A stretch of DNA of 45,758 bases from Thalassovita sp. (GTDB taxonomy: Bacteria; Pseudomonadota; Alphaproteobacteria; Rhodobacterales; Rhodobacteraceae). Every line of letters begins with the position of its first letter. Positions within the stretch are counted from its first letter, which is position 1. The stretch is from positions 1 through 45,758 of the forward strand of contig JARGPB010000021.1 in the NCBI GenBank assembly GCA_029212905.1, read 5' to 3'. The position numbers and the translations under genes were made by a program. The notes under the pieces were generated by a model that did no database searches, had not been told where the DNA came from, and saw nothing but the letters and a program-made list of their open reading frames with translations. Of this stretch, positions 15,573-24,226 are shown piece by piece.

Positions 15573-16646
15573 ATGAAATTTTGGTCTCTTGCCGGTCTTG
15601 GTATGGCCTCGGCGTTGCTGTGTGCGACGACCACCGGGGCGGTCGCCCAAGACGACGCTGCGAAAAAACTGTTTCTGGGCGTGGGGAACACCAGCTCGGA
15701 ATATTGGCAGCAGATGATCTGGGGCGCCACGACGATGATGGAATCGGTCGATGGCACCGTTGAAATCATCAGCAACGATTTCGATCCGCAGAAATCCATG
15801 CAGAACATGAGCGCCCTGGTCGCCGCCGGCTGCGAAGGCTGCATGTTCACCTGGTTCCCGGATTCGCCCTCGATCACAAAGGTTCTGGTTAACCGGGTTG
15901 AACAGGCGGGCGGCGTGATCACCACGCTGTGGAACCGCCCCGAAGAACTGCACCCCTGGGATACCGCGCCGGACACATGGATCGCCAACATCTCTTTTGA
16001 CGGTGTGTTCGCGGGCCATGAAAACGGCAAAGCCCTGTGTGCCGCCTTGGGCGGGACGGGTGAAATCGTGGTGCTGCGCGGCACGCCCGACAACGCGCCC
16101 GCAAAACAGCGGAACATGGGTCTGGACAAAGCCCTGGAAGAATGTCCCGGCATGACCATTCTGGACGAACAGGTCGCGGATTGGCAGCAGTCGAAGGCGC
16201 AGGATGTCATGCGCACCTGGCTGGTCAAATACGGTGATCGGATCAAGGGCGTCTATGGCGCAAACGATGCCATGGCCCTGGGCGCTGTCGCTGCCCTGCG
16301 CGAAGTTGGCCTGAATGGCAAAGTGCCGGTATCGGGCACTGACGGATCCAGCGACGTGGTCAAACTGATCCAGACGGGTGAAATGCTGTCCACCGTGGCG
16401 GGCTTGTCCGAATACCAGGGCGCCGTGGCTGCCGCGATGCTGTATGCGGTCCGCGTTGGCGATCTGAGCCCCGAAGACATGGCCGAAGCACAGCGGGATT
16501 TCTTTATCGAGCAGGTCCTGGTGACCAAGGAAAACGCAGACGCATTCCTGGAAACGGTAAAAGACCCGGCTGACTATTCCTATGAAAAGATCAAGGCGGA
16601 TTTTTGGGCCAAGTCTGCCGGCCAAATTCCTCCTGGTGTGAACTGA
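15573..16646 (+). CDS. Sugar-type ABC transporter substrate-binding protein
   Basis: 357-residue periplasmic binding protein of the ribose-type family (Peripla_BP_4). Residues 1-25 are a Sec signal peptide ending in GAVAQ. The fold starts with KLFLGVGNTSSEYWQQMIWG, and DPQKSMQNMSALVAAGCEGCMF and VYGANDAMALGAVAALRE are typical of this family. GGGAGGAA precedes the ATG at 15573. The operon continues with a permease, a double ATPase and a second permease, a complete importer. The site at 15300 and the terminator at 20232 frame the operon. Family members bind monosaccharides, polyols, autoinducers or other small hydroxylated compounds. The actual ligand is unknown and may be the substrate of the adjacent oxidative pathway. 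Confidence 0.9.
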   Translation: MKFWSLAGLGMASALLCATTTGAVAQDDAAKKLFLGVGNTSSEYWQQMIWGATTMMESVDGTVEIISNDFDPQKSMQNMSALVAAGCEGCMFTWFPDSPSITKVLVNRVEQAGGVITTLWNRPEELHPWDTAPDTWIANISFDGVFAGHENGKALCAALGGTGEIVVLRGTPDNAPAKQRNMGLDKALEECPGMTILDEQVADWQQSKAQDVMRTWLVKYGDRIKGVYGANDAMALGAVAALREVGLNGKVPVSGTDGSSDVVKLIQTGEMLSTVAGLSEYQGAVAAAMLYAVRVGDLSPEDMAEAQRDFFIEQVLVTKENADAFLETVKDPADYSYEKIKADFWAKSAGQIPPGVN

Positions 16647-16657
16647 GGACTTTGAAA

Positions 16658-17713
16658 ATGCAGGACGGATTCAAAACGTCCGGCGCTCGCGATCTAGAGC
16701 TCTCCTCCCGCAAGGGGGGAGAGTTGCCTTCCGGCCCCAAGGCCGATTGGTGGAAGCAAGCGTCGAACATCCTTCAGAAACACGGGCCTCTGGTGGCCTT
16801 GGTTGGGCTTTGTATACTGTTTTCGCTCGCGGCGCCGAACTTTGCCAGCTTGGGCAATTTCGTGGCCGTACTGGAAGCAGCCGCCGTACCGGCGATTGTC
16901 GCCATTGGCCTGACCTTTGTCTTAATGCAGGCGTCGATTGACCTGTCGGTCGAGGGTGTGTCCTCTTTGGGCAATATCATCGTGTCGATCATGGTTGCCA
17001 ATACGGTGACGGGCACGGATATCGGCCTGTGGGCACTGCCGCTGGTCATCGCCACCGGCGCGGCCATCGGCCTGCTGAACGGGGTTATTTCGATCTACGC
17101 CCGGATGCCGTCGCTGATCGTGACGCTGGGGTCCTGGCTGATCGCCTTGGGGCTGGCATCGCTATTGTTTCCAAACAGGCAGCCGCAGATTCTGGATACG
17201 CGGATCACTTCTTTGGCGATCGACAAACATTTCGGGGTCAGCAGCTTGGTCTATCTGGCCGTAGCGATCGCCCTTCTGGCCATACTGGTCGAGAAAAATA
17301 CGGTCTTTGGCAGGATGAGCCGCGCCATCGGCGAAAACGAACCCGTTCTCCGGATGTCGGGTATCCGGGTGAACCGCTATAAGATGGCGGCCTTTACCGT
17401 GGCGGGCGCCTGTTTCGCTATTGCGGGCCTGTTTATCGCCGCGCGGATCGGTGTCGGCAATCCCCGGTCGGGGATCGGCCTGCTGTTTCCCAGCATCGCG
17501 GCATGCGTTGTCGGCGGCACCCTTCTTTCGGGGGGGCATGGCGGTATCCGTCAGTCGATGATCGGGGTTCTGATCCTCGTGACACTGCGCAATGGCCTTA
17601 TTCAGATCGGCGTCGACCCCCTGCTTCAAAGTGCAGTGGAGGGGGCTGTCATCATCACCGCGGTTGCCGCATCCACCTGGCACCTGCGAAGCAAGATCAG
17701 GATCATCAAATGA
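16658..17713 (+). CDS. ABC transporter permease (RbsC family)
   Basis: 351-residue inner-membrane permease of the branched-chain/ribose family (BPD_transp_2). It has a polar N terminus of about 45 residues and then about 8-10 hydrophobic helices. The EAA-like family stretch RMSRAIGENEPVLRMSGIRVNRYKM is well preserved (written here for 25 residues would exceed the useful part; the key core is IGENEPVLRMSGI). It starts 12 bp after the binding-protein gene and its stop overlaps the ATPase start by 4 bp. With the second permease at 19237 it would form a heterodimeric channel. The start at 16658 is chosen because the longer frame overlaps the binding-protein gene. Confidence 0.85.
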   Translation: MQDGFKTSGARDLELSSRKGGELPSGPKADWWKQASNILQKHGPLVALVGLCILFSLAAPNFASLGNFVAVLEAAAVPAIVAIGLTFVLMQASIDLSVEGVSSLGNIIVSIMVANTVTGTDIGLWALPLVIATGAAIGLLNGVISIYARMPSLIVTLGSWLIALGLASLLFPNRQPQILDTRITSLAIDKHFGVSSLVYLAVAIALLAILVEKNTVFGRMSRAIGENEPVLRMSGIRVNRYKMAAFTVAGACFAIAGLFIAARIGVGNPRSGIGLLFPSIAACVVGGTLLSGGHGGIRQSMIGVLILVTLRNGLIQIGVDPLLQSAVEGAVIITAVAASTWHLRSKIRIIK

Positions 17714-19227
17714 CAATTGCGCTCTCTCTTCACGGCGTGGAAAAGCGCTTTGGCGACGTTGTCGCATTGGACAATGTCAACGTGTCTTTGCATGAAGGCG
17801 AAGTCCTGGGGCTTATCGGGCAGAATGGTTCGGGAAAGTCCTCTCTTATGAAAATCATGTCGGGGCTGTACCGTCCCGACGGTGGCGAGGTGCGTGTCGG
17901 CGGAAAGGTGGTGCAGCTACGCTCGCCGCTGGATGCAGGCCGGGCCGGGATCGGGCTGGTGCATCAGGAACAATCCCTGATCGGCAGCCTAAGCGTGGCC
18001 GAAAACCTGTTCCTGGACAAACCGGCGGCCTATGCGCGCTGGGGCAGTTATCGCTGGACGGCAATGAAGGACGAGGCCAGACGGCAACTGGAAAAGGTTG
18101 AGCTGGATATCGACCCGTTCACCCCGCTGGGCGATCTGTCCTTTGGTGAACGCCAGATGGTGGAACTGGCCAAGGTTCTGACCCTGGAAGAACTGGTCGA
18201 TGGGCATCTGGTGATCTTGTTCGACGAACCGACCGCCGTCTTGAACCCGCCCGAGATCGAGGCACTGTTTTCGCAGATCAGGCGGATCAAGCATCGCTCC
18301 TCTGTGGTGTTCGTGTCGCACCGGATGGACGAAATCCTGGATATTTCCGACCGGGTCCTGGTCATGAGCGACGGTCGCAACGTGGCCGAGCGCGAAAAAG
18401 ACAAGGTCAATGTGGACGAACTGTACGAACTGATGGTCGGTAAGCAACGGATCGACCGTGTCGCCCGTCGCCCGCGTGACGCGCATCTGGGCAGCAGTAG
18501 GGTGCTGGAGGTTGAAAACATGTCGGTCCCCGGCGAGGTTCACGACGTGAGTTTCAGCATGGCGCCGGGTGAAATCCTTGGCGTGATCGGGGTGCAGGGA
18601 TCGGGCGCGGAATCGGTTTTGCGCACGATTTTTGGCATGGCAGACCGCTGGAGCGGTAGCATTCGTTTCGACGGGAAACCGCTTGAAATCGACGCGCCTT
18701 CGGCGGCTGTAGCGCGGGGCATCGGCTATCTGCCGGCGGAACGCAAAACCGAAGGCATGGTGCGCAACACCAGCGTGTCGGAAAACGCCGCGATCACCTT
18801 TGGTTGGCAGCACGCTGCCGGACCGGGGATGGTGTCGCGTCGCCGAGAAAAGGCGCCGATCAAGGACTGGGTCGCCAAGCTGGCGATCAAGACCCCGTCG
18901 ATCGAACACCAGATCGACCTGCTGTCTGGCGGAAACCAGCAAAAGGTGGTGCTTAGCAAATGGCTGTTGGGCAATTCGCTGAAGCTGCTGATGCTGGACC
19001 ATCCGACGCGTGGGCTTGATCCGGGTGCCCGGGCCGATCTCTTTGCAGCGATCCGCGAGCTGGCCGACAAGGGCCTGGCGATCCTGCTTGTTGGCGATAC
19101 GCTTGATGAGGTTCTTAGCCTTTCTGACGAGATCATCGTCATGAAGGACGGCATGATCAGCGCACATATCGCCCAGGTTCAACAAAGCCCGCCTTCGGAA
19201 GAAGAGCTTGTCCGGGCCATGGTTTGA
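17710..19227 (+). CDS. Sugar-type ABC transporter ATP-binding protein, two fused ATPase domains
   Basis: 505-residue protein with two ABC domains as in RbsA-type ATPases. The first has Walker A GQNGSGKSS, signature LSFGERQMVELAKV and Walker B ILFDEPTA. The second has a degenerate Walker A (GVQGSGAES, no Lys), signature LSGGNQQKVVL and a Walker B region LLMLDHPTRG in which the catalytic Glu is His. A weak second site is normal for this family, although the Asp-His pair goes further than usual, so ATP hydrolysis probably relies on the first domain. It overlaps the upstream permease by 4 bp (ATGA) and precedes the second permease by 9 bp. Confidence 0.9.
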   Translation: MTIALSLHGVEKRFGDVVALDNVNVSLHEGEVLGLIGQNGSGKSSLMKIMSGLYRPDGGEVRVGGKVVQLRSPLDAGRAGIGLVHQEQSLIGSLSVAENLFLDKPAAYARWGSYRWTAMKDEARRQLEKVELDIDPFTPLGDLSFGERQMVELAKVLTLEELVDGHLVILFDEPTAVLNPPEIEALFSQIRRIKHRSSVVFVSHRMDEILDISDRVLVMSDGRNVAEREKDKVNVDELYELMVGKQRIDRVARRPRDAHLGSSRVLEVENMSVPGEVHDVSFSMAPGEILGVIGVQGSGAESVLRTIFGMADRWSGSIRFDGKPLEIDAPSAAVARGIGYLPAERKTEGMVRNTSVSENAAITFGWQHAAGPGMVSRRREKAPIKDWVAKLAIKTPSIEHQIDLLSGGNQQKVVLSKWLLGNSLKLLMLDHPTRGLDPGARADLFAAIRELADKGLAILLVGDTLDEVLSLSDEIIVMKDGMISAHIAQVQQSPPSEEELVRAMV

Positions 19228-19236
19228 GGAAAAGAA

Positions 19237-20202
19237 GTGTCTAGTCTTTCAATACTTTCGTCCCCGATCTCGCGCGAGCGGCTACGCCGGTTCGTTCCCT
19301 TTTTCGTCCTGGTGGTCACGCTGATCGTCCTGTTTAACGCGGCGCCCGGGCTGATGCGCTGGCGGGCCATCAACTCTTTGATGATGGATAACGCGCCGAT
19401 GCTGTTGCTGATCATCGGATCGACACTGCCGATCCTGATCGGGTGTTTGGACTTGTCCGTCGCGGCGATGGCATCGCTGGCGGCAGTCAGCGGCGCACTG
19501 CTGTCTCCTATGCTGGGGTCTTTTGCCGGGTTGGCCGTGGTCGCAGGCGCGTCGCTGATTGGCGCCTTGCAAGGGTATCTGATCGGCCGGATGCAAATCC
19601 CGTCCTTCGTGATGACCCTTGGCGCCTTGGGTATTTTCAACGGCGCGGCCTTGGCGTTGACCGGGGCCAATATGGTGGGCATCGGTTCCGGCATGTGGCT
19701 GTTCGACAGTCTGGCGGGGCGCAATTTCGGGATCTCGAACATGTTCCTTTTGGTGCTGGCCGTGGTGATCTGCCTGCAGGTGATGCTGCGGTTCACCAGG
19801 ATGGGCCGGAATATCTATGCGTTCGGATCCAGTGAACTGGCTGTGTATGTGTCGGGTATCCGGCGCGATCTGGTGCGCAGCGTGGCCTTTGGTATTTCGG
19901 CGGGCTGCGGGGCGCTGGCGGGGCTGATGATGCTGTCGCAGACGCAGTTTGCCAATGCCACGATCGCCGACGGGATGCTGTTGCCCGCGCTTGTGGGCGT
20001 GGTGGTTGGCGGCACCGCCATCTCCGGCGGTGTCGGAAGTGTGGTGGCTAGCTTGATCGGAGGCATCATCGCCGTCCTGTTGCGTGTCGGTGTCACGATT
20101 TCCAGTATGCCCCCATCCAGCCAGGATATCGTTTTCGGCGTTGTCATCCTGGTCGCGGTTGCCTTGACCACAGACCGTCAAAAAATCGGGGTGGTCAAGT
20201 AG
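19237..20202 (+). CDS. ABC transporter permease (RbsC family), second subunit
   Basis: 321-residue inner-membrane permease homologous to the one at 16658. About 9 hydrophobic helices are visible. GRNIYAFGSSELAVYVSGIR is the cytoplasmic coupling stretch of this family, and the N terminus is short and basic. The start is GTG, 9 bp after the ATPase stop, with GAGGAAAAG as ribosome binding site. It is the last gene of the ABC operon and is followed by a strong terminator at 20232. Two different permeases in one operon indicate a heterodimeric channel. Confidence 0.85.
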   Translation: MSSLSILSSPISRERLRRFVPFFVLVVTLIVLFNAAPGLMRWRAINSLMMDNAPMLLLIIGSTLPILIGCLDLSVAAMASLAAVSGALLSPMLGSFAGLAVVAGASLIGALQGYLIGRMQIPSFVMTLGALGIFNGAALALTGANMVGIGSGMWLFDSLAGRNFGISNMFLLVLAVVICLQVMLRFTRMGRNIYAFGSSELAVYVSGIRRDLVRSVAFGISAGCGALAGLMMLSQTQFANATIADGMLLPALVGVVVGGTAISGGVGSVVASLIGGIIAVLLRVGVTISSMPPSSQDIVFGVVILVAVALTTDRQKIGVVK

Positions 20203-20231
20203 GCGATACGCCAACAAATGACTCCGAACAG

Positions 20232-20264
20232 AAAACCCCGCCGGTTCCAAACCGGCGGGGTTTT
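20232..20264 (+). terminator. Strong rho-independent terminator of the ABC operon
   Basis: A perfect 15-bp stem (AAAACCCCGCCGGTT at 20232-20246 with AACCGGCGGGGTTTT at 20250-20264), a CCA loop and a T run. It starts 30 bp after the last permease. Confidence 0.9.
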
Positions 20265-20307
20265 TCAATTTCGTGAAACCTGCGCGACGTAAAGGGCAGG
20301 TGGCCTG

Positions 20308-20339
20308 CAACACGGGCGCCATATCAGGCGCCCGTGTTG
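20308..20339 (-). terminator. Hairpin terminator downstream of the acyl-CoA dehydrogenase gene
   Basis: CAACACGGGCGCC (20308-20320) and GGCGCCCGTGTTG (20327-20339) form a perfect 13-bp stem with a 6-nt loop, 7 bp beyond the minus-strand stop of the dehydrogenase. No clear T run follows on the minus strand, so it could also be a stabilising end. Confidence 0.6.
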
Positions 20340-20346
20340 GTGTTAG

Positions 20347-21507
20347 TTAGGCAGACGCCTGGCGGATCATGCCACGGGCAATGACAAGCTGTTGAATCTG
20401 GGTCGTTCCTTCGTAGATGCGGAACAGCCGCACGTCGCGGAAAAACCGTTCGACCCCGTAATCCGCGATATAACCCGCACCGCCAAGAATCTGCACTGCG
20501 CGGTCCGCGACGCGACCAACCATTTCGCTGGCGTACATTTTACAGCAGGCCGCGTCGATCGAGACATTCTGCCCGGCATCCTTACGGCGGGCGGTTTCCT
20601 CGATCATGCAGCGGGCCGCGAATGCCTCGGTGCGGCTGTCGGCCAGCATGGCTTGGACCAGTTGCTTTTCGGCAATCGGTTCGCCGAATTGTTTACGGTC
20701 CATCGCATATTCCAGGCTGTCGCGGATCAACCGCTCGGCGTTGCCGGTGCAAACGGCTGAGATATGCAGGCGGCCCCGGTCCAGCACTTTCATCGCGGTC
20801 TTAAATCCCTGCCCCAGACGGTCAGGGCCGCCGATGATCGCGCTTTCGTGTACGCGGCAGCCGTCCAGGATGACGTCGCAGGTATGGGAACCCTTCTGAC
20901 CCATTTTCCGGTCGATCGGCCCCAGCGACAGGCCGGGCGTGTCCGCCTCGACCAAGAAGGCCGTGACCCCGGCCGAGGTTTTCGAACTGGGATCGGTGCG
21001 GGCAAACACGGTGAACAGTCCGGCGCGTGGAGCGTTGGTAATGAACCGTTTCGTACCGCTCAGAATATAGTGATCGCCATCCTTGCGCGCCGAGGTCCGC
21101 AGCGACCCTGCGTCCGATCCTGCCTCGGGTTCGGTCAGCGCGAATGAGGCGACCATCTCTCCGGTGGCCAGTTGGGGCAGGTATGTCTCTTTTTGCTGAG
21201 GGGTGCCATCGATGATCAGGCCCTGGCTGCCGATACCGTTGTTGGTGCCCACCAGGGACCGAAACGCGGGCGAGGTCTGCCCCAATACGAAGGCGGCCTG
21301 AACCTCTTCGTGCATGGTCAGGCCCAGACCGCCGTATTCCTCGGGGATCGACAGGCCGAATAGGCCCATGTCGCGGATTTCCTGAACCAGATCGTCGGGG
21401 ATGGCATCGTCGTCGGCCACCCGTTCTTCGTTTGGTACGAGCCGTTCGCGCACAAAGCGATCAAGCATATCAAGGAACTGCGAGAGGGTTTCGGGGTCGA
21501 GTGACAT
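20347..21507 (-). CDS. Acyl-CoA dehydrogenase
   Basis: 386-residue FAD enzyme with the three domains of the acyl-CoA dehydrogenase family. Visible signatures are SFALTEPEAGSDAGSLRTSA (FAD/substrate signature) and IYEGTTQIQQLVIARG at the C terminus, where the Glu of YEGT is the usual catalytic base. It oxidises an acyl-CoA to the trans-2-enoyl-CoA and passes electrons to ETF. The start at 21507 is preceded by AAGGAGG on the minus strand; the frame reaching 21606 has a non-family N terminus. It is divergent from the Zn-alcohol dehydrogenase, with a TGTC-N8-GACA site between. In context it may act on a dicarboxylyl-CoA such as adipyl-CoA, which is inference. Confidence 0.9.
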   Translation of the reverse strand: MSLDPETLSQFLDMLDRFVRERLVPNEERVADDDAIPDDLVQEIRDMGLFGLSIPEEYGGLGLTMHEEVQAAFVLGQTSPAFRSLVGTNNGIGSQGLIIDGTPQQKETYLPQLATGEMVASFALTEPEAGSDAGSLRTSARKDGDHYILSGTKRFITNAPRAGLFTVFARTDPSSKTSAGVTAFLVEADTPGLSLGPIDRKMGQKGSHTCDVILDGCRVHESAIIGGPDRLGQGFKTAMKVLDRGRLHISAVCTGNAERLIRDSLEYAMDRKQFGEPIAEKQLVQAMLADSRTEAFAARCMIEETARRKDAGQNVSIDAACCKMYASEMVGRVADRAVQILGGAGYIADYGVERFFRDVRLFRIYEGTTQIQQLVIARGMIRQASA

Positions 21508-21659
21508 GAGGCGGCGCCTCCTTTGCGGAAGTTTCTGGAAAATCGGGCCGTCGCGTGCGGCGCAAACGCCACAATCCGTTCGCCCTTGTGTTGTCAGTCC
21601 TACCAAGGCGGCTTTGACCTTTCCAATGGGGCGATTGCGTCAGGGTGTTATCCGCGGCC

Positions 21660-21675
21660 TGTCGCAGGAGAGACA
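21660..21675. promoter_or_regulatory. TGTC-N8-GACA site between acyl-CoA dehydrogenase and alcohol dehydrogenase
   Basis: TGTCGCAGGAGAGACA lies midway in the 304-bp divergent gap (21508-21811). It keeps both half-sites of the pattern seen at 27865, 32000 and 35557 and could control both divergent genes. The rest of the gap holds no gene; the CTGCCC/GGGCAT-type repeats seen there are weak. Confidence 0.55.
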
Positions 21676-21811
21676 GTTGTTGGATGCCCCATTCCGGCCT
21701 CTACTGGCGTCAGTACCGCCGGCACCCGGTCGTTGCGGGTGGGCGTTCCTGTCCTCCGACACAGCCGGAAAACAGTGGTACGCCTTTTAAACATTAGGGG
21801 AGGATACCCAA

Positions 21812-22879
21812 ATGAGAGCACTGCGCTTTCACGCTGCGAAGGACCTGCGGGTCGAGGATATTGCACTGCCGACGGACCCGGCCGAGGATGAAGTCGTCAT
21901 CGAAAACCGTTTCGTCGGGATTTGTGGCACGGATTTGCACGAATACGCTTATGGCCCGATTTTCGTTCCGCAGGACGAGGACGGCAAAACCGCCGCGCCC
22001 CAGGTTCTGGGCCATGAATATGGCGGCACGGTTACCAAGGTCGGCAAGGGGGTGACCCATGTGAAAGTGGGCGACCGCGTGTCGGTACAGCCCTTCATCA
22101 CGCCCCGCAGTGGCGATTATTATGTCGACCGCGGCGAATTCAACCTGTCGGACGCGATGCAGCTGGCCGGTCTGAGCTGGATCGGTGGCGGCATGGCACA
22201 AGAGAGCCTGCTAAAGGGCTATAACGTCTACAAAGTGCCTGAAGACATGACGGACGAAGACGCCGCCCTGGTCGAACCGACCGCCGTGGCTGTCTATGGC
22301 GTTGATCGCGGTGGGGTCAACGCGGGCGATTCCGTTCTGGTCACCGGCGCGGGCCCGATCGGGCTGTTGACGCTGCTGGCGGCACGGGCTGCTGGTGCGG
22401 TGCAGATGTTCGTTTCGGATCCTAACGCCACCCGCCTGAAAATCGCAAAGGAGATTATTCCTGATGTGATCACGATCAACCCGACCGAAGAAAACGTCGG
22501 CGACGTGATCCGGGGGGCTACCGAAGGTGGCGTCGGCTGCGACGTTGCGCTGGAATGTGTGGGGAATACCTTGGCGTTGCAGGCTTGTGTCGATGCGGTT
22601 CGTAAACGCGGCGTCGTCGTCCAAATTGGCCTGCACCCAGGTGAGGCCCCGGTCAATTGGTTCGACGTTGTTTACAAGGACATCGATTTGCGGGGGTCCT
22701 GGGCCTATACCGCGCAAATGTGGCCCCGCGTGATGCGCCTGATTGCTTCGGGTCAAATCCCGGCCCGCAAAGTTGTGACCAAAACCGTGACGCTTGATAC
22801 CGTGATCAAGGACGGGTTTGACGCGTTGTTGGATCCGGCGGGCACACAACTGAAGATCCTAATCGATCTGAATGGCTGA
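21812..22879 (+). CDS. Zinc-dependent alcohol dehydrogenase, 2,3-butanediol dehydrogenase-like
   Basis: 355-residue medium-chain dehydrogenase. The catalytic zinc region is GICGTDLHEYAYGP followed by LGHEYGGTV, and the NAD-binding glycines lie in GAGPIGLLTLLAA. The N terminus MRALRFHAAKDLRVEDI is typical of (R,R)-2,3-butanediol dehydrogenases. The structural zinc Cys cluster is not apparent: the corresponding region reads GDYYVDRGEFNLSD. GGGGAGGA precedes the ATG. It is divergent from the acyl-CoA dehydrogenase and convergent with the thiolase, with a terminator at 22927. It would oxidise a secondary alcohol or diol to the ketone, which fits a role ahead of the monooxygenase at 28613. The real substrate is unknown. 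Confidence 0.85.
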   Translation: MRALRFHAAKDLRVEDIALPTDPAEDEVVIENRFVGICGTDLHEYAYGPIFVPQDEDGKTAAPQVLGHEYGGTVTKVGKGVTHVKVGDRVSVQPFITPRSGDYYVDRGEFNLSDAMQLAGLSWIGGGMAQESLLKGYNVYKVPEDMTDEDAALVEPTAVAVYGVDRGGVNAGDSVLVTGAGPIGLLTLLAARAAGAVQMFVSDPNATRLKIAKEIIPDVITINPTEENVGDVIRGATEGGVGCDVALECVGNTLALQACVDAVRKRGVVVQIGLHPGEAPVNWFDVVYKDIDLRGSWAYTAQMWPRVMRLIASGQIPARKVVTKTVTLDTVIKDGFDALLDPAGTQLKILIDLNG

Positions 22880-22926
22880 CGTCAGAGGGTTCCTCCCGCC
22901 CTTTGAGCGCAACGTCGGCACGTCGG

Positions 22927-22958
22927 AAGGCCAAGGCACGCAAGTGCCTTGGCCTTTT
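22927..22958. terminator. Bidirectional-type terminator between convergent genes
   Basis: AAGGCCAAGGCAC (22927-22939) and GTGCCTTGGCCTT (22944-22956) form a perfect 13-bp stem closed by a GCAA tetraloop and followed on the plus strand by TTTT. It ends the alcohol dehydrogenase transcript and lies beyond the thiolase stop on the other strand. Confidence 0.85.
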
Positions 22959-23010
22959 GCCTTGCGCCACGTGGGAACGGGAGTTCGCAGCGCAAAGCAA
23001 GGGGCAGGGG

Positions 23011-24216
23011 TCAGACGCGTTCAAGCAGAAGGGCGACGCCCTGACCGACCCCAACACACATCGACACAATGGCGCGCCGCGCGGTGCCCTGCGAAAGCTG
23101 AATAGCGGCACTACCGGCAATTCGGGCACCGGACATGCCCAACGGATGCCCAAGGGCGATCGCCCCACCATTGGGATTCACGCGCGGATCGTTGTCAGGG
23201 ATGCCCAGCCCGCGCAGACAGGCCAGCACTTGCGCCGCAAAGGCCTCGTTCATTTCGAAGAGATCGATGTCTTCGGTGGTCAGGCCGTGCTGAGTCAGCA
23301 GTTTCTGCACCGCTGGCACCGGCCCGTAGCCCATTAACCGCGGCGGCACCCCGGCAGACGCGCCACCAACCACCCGTGCGAGAGGCCGCAACCCATGGCG
23401 TTTTACCGCCGCCCCCGAAGCCAGTATCAGCGCCGCCGCCCCGTCATTCACTCCCGAAGCATTGCCAGCGGTCACAGATCCGTCCGCCCGAGTGATCGGG
23501 CGCAGCCGTGCCAGATCGGCCAGTTGGGTGTCGGGTCGGGGGTGTTCGTCTGCGGCTATGACCTTGGTTTTGCCACGGCCGGCTGGCACCTCGACCGGGA
23601 TGATTTCAGGGGTGAAACGTCCTGCGGTTTGGGCCTGTCCCGTTTTACGCTGCGAGTCGGCGGCAAAAGCGTCCTGGTCTGCGCGGCTGATGTCCATTTC
23701 ATCCGCCAGGTTCTGCGCCGTCTGAGGCATCGAATCTGTCCCATAGGCAGCCTGCATCTTGGGGTTAATGAAACGCCAGCCGATGGTGGTGTCCTCCATC
23801 GCGACGGCGCGTGAAAAGGCGCGATCAGATTTCAGCAGGACAAAGGGTGCGCGGCTCATGCTTTCGGCGCCACCGGCGATGGCCAGGTGCATTTCCCCGG
23901 CCTTGATCGTGCGAGCGGCGGTCAGAACGGCCTCTAGCCCGGAACCGCACAGGCGGTTTACCGTGACCCCCGGCACCTGTTCAGGTAATCCAGCCAGCAA
24001 ACTGGACATGCGGGCAATGTTGCGGTTGTCCTCTCCTGCCTGATTGGCGCACCCCAGCCAGACCTCCTCGACTTCGGACGGGTCCATCCCCGGATTCCGG
24101 CGCAGTAATTCGGCCAGTGGAATGGCCGCTAGATCATCAGGGCGCAGGCCGGACAGGCCGCCGCCATGACGCCCGATGGGCGTGCGGATGTAATCGCAAA
24201 GGAAGACGTCGTTCAT
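23011..24216 (-). CDS. pcaF: 3-oxoadipyl-CoA thiolase (acetyl-CoA C-acyltransferase)
   Basis: 401-residue thiolase. The nucleophilic Cys90 lies in VNRLCGSG, the His of GGAIALGHPLGMSGAR and the Cys of CVGVGQG complete the active site. The N terminus FLCDYIRTPIGRHGGGLSG and the stretches LGCANQAGEDNRNIARM and DTTIGWRFINP are characteristic of PcaF/PaaJ, which cleave 3-oxoadipyl-CoA to succinyl-CoA and acetyl-CoA. It follows the fused hydratase/dehydrogenase gene by 10 bp in a leftward operon with an ALDH. No protocatechuate or phenylacetate genes are nearby, so here it probably ends a beta-oxidation route through a C6 dicarboxylyl-CoA. Symbol is by similarity. Confidence 0.85.
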   Translation of the reverse strand: MNDVFLCDYIRTPIGRHGGGLSGLRPDDLAAIPLAELLRRNPGMDPSEVEEVWLGCANQAGEDNRNIARMSSLLAGLPEQVPGVTVNRLCGSGLEAVLTAARTIKAGEMHLAIAGGAESMSRAPFVLLKSDRAFSRAVAMEDTTIGWRFINPKMQAAYGTDSMPQTAQNLADEMDISRADQDAFAADSQRKTGQAQTAGRFTPEIIPVEVPAGRGKTKVIAADEHPRPDTQLADLARLRPITRADGSVTAGNASGVNDGAAALILASGAAVKRHGLRPLARVVGGASAGVPPRLMGYGPVPAVQKLLTQHGLTTEDIDLFEMNEAFAAQVLACLRGLGIPDNDPRVNPNGGAIALGHPLGMSGARIAGSAAIQLSQGTARRAIVSMCVGVGQGVALLLERV

Positions 24217-24226
24217 GGGGTACCTC

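Noticed and set aside
15441..16625. Long open frame (394 residues) on the minus strand
   Set aside because: It lies opposite the ABC binding-protein gene, which has a signal peptide, ribosome binding site and family motifs; the antisense frame has none.
18580..18620. Degenerate Walker A in the second ATPase domain as a sign of pseudogenisation
   Set aside because: A weak second nucleotide site is usual in RbsA-type double ATPases, and the frame and signature motif are intact.
17989..19185. 398-residue minus-strand frame
   Set aside because: Antisense to the ABC ATPase gene; composition (many His, Arg, Gln) is typical of a shadow frame in GC-rich DNA.
23011..24216. Reading the thiolase as evidence for a protocatechuate (beta-ketoadipate) pathway
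   Set aside because: No ring-cleavage, lactonizing or 3-oxoadipate transferase genes of that pathway occur nearby; the operon instead holds beta-oxidation enzymes.
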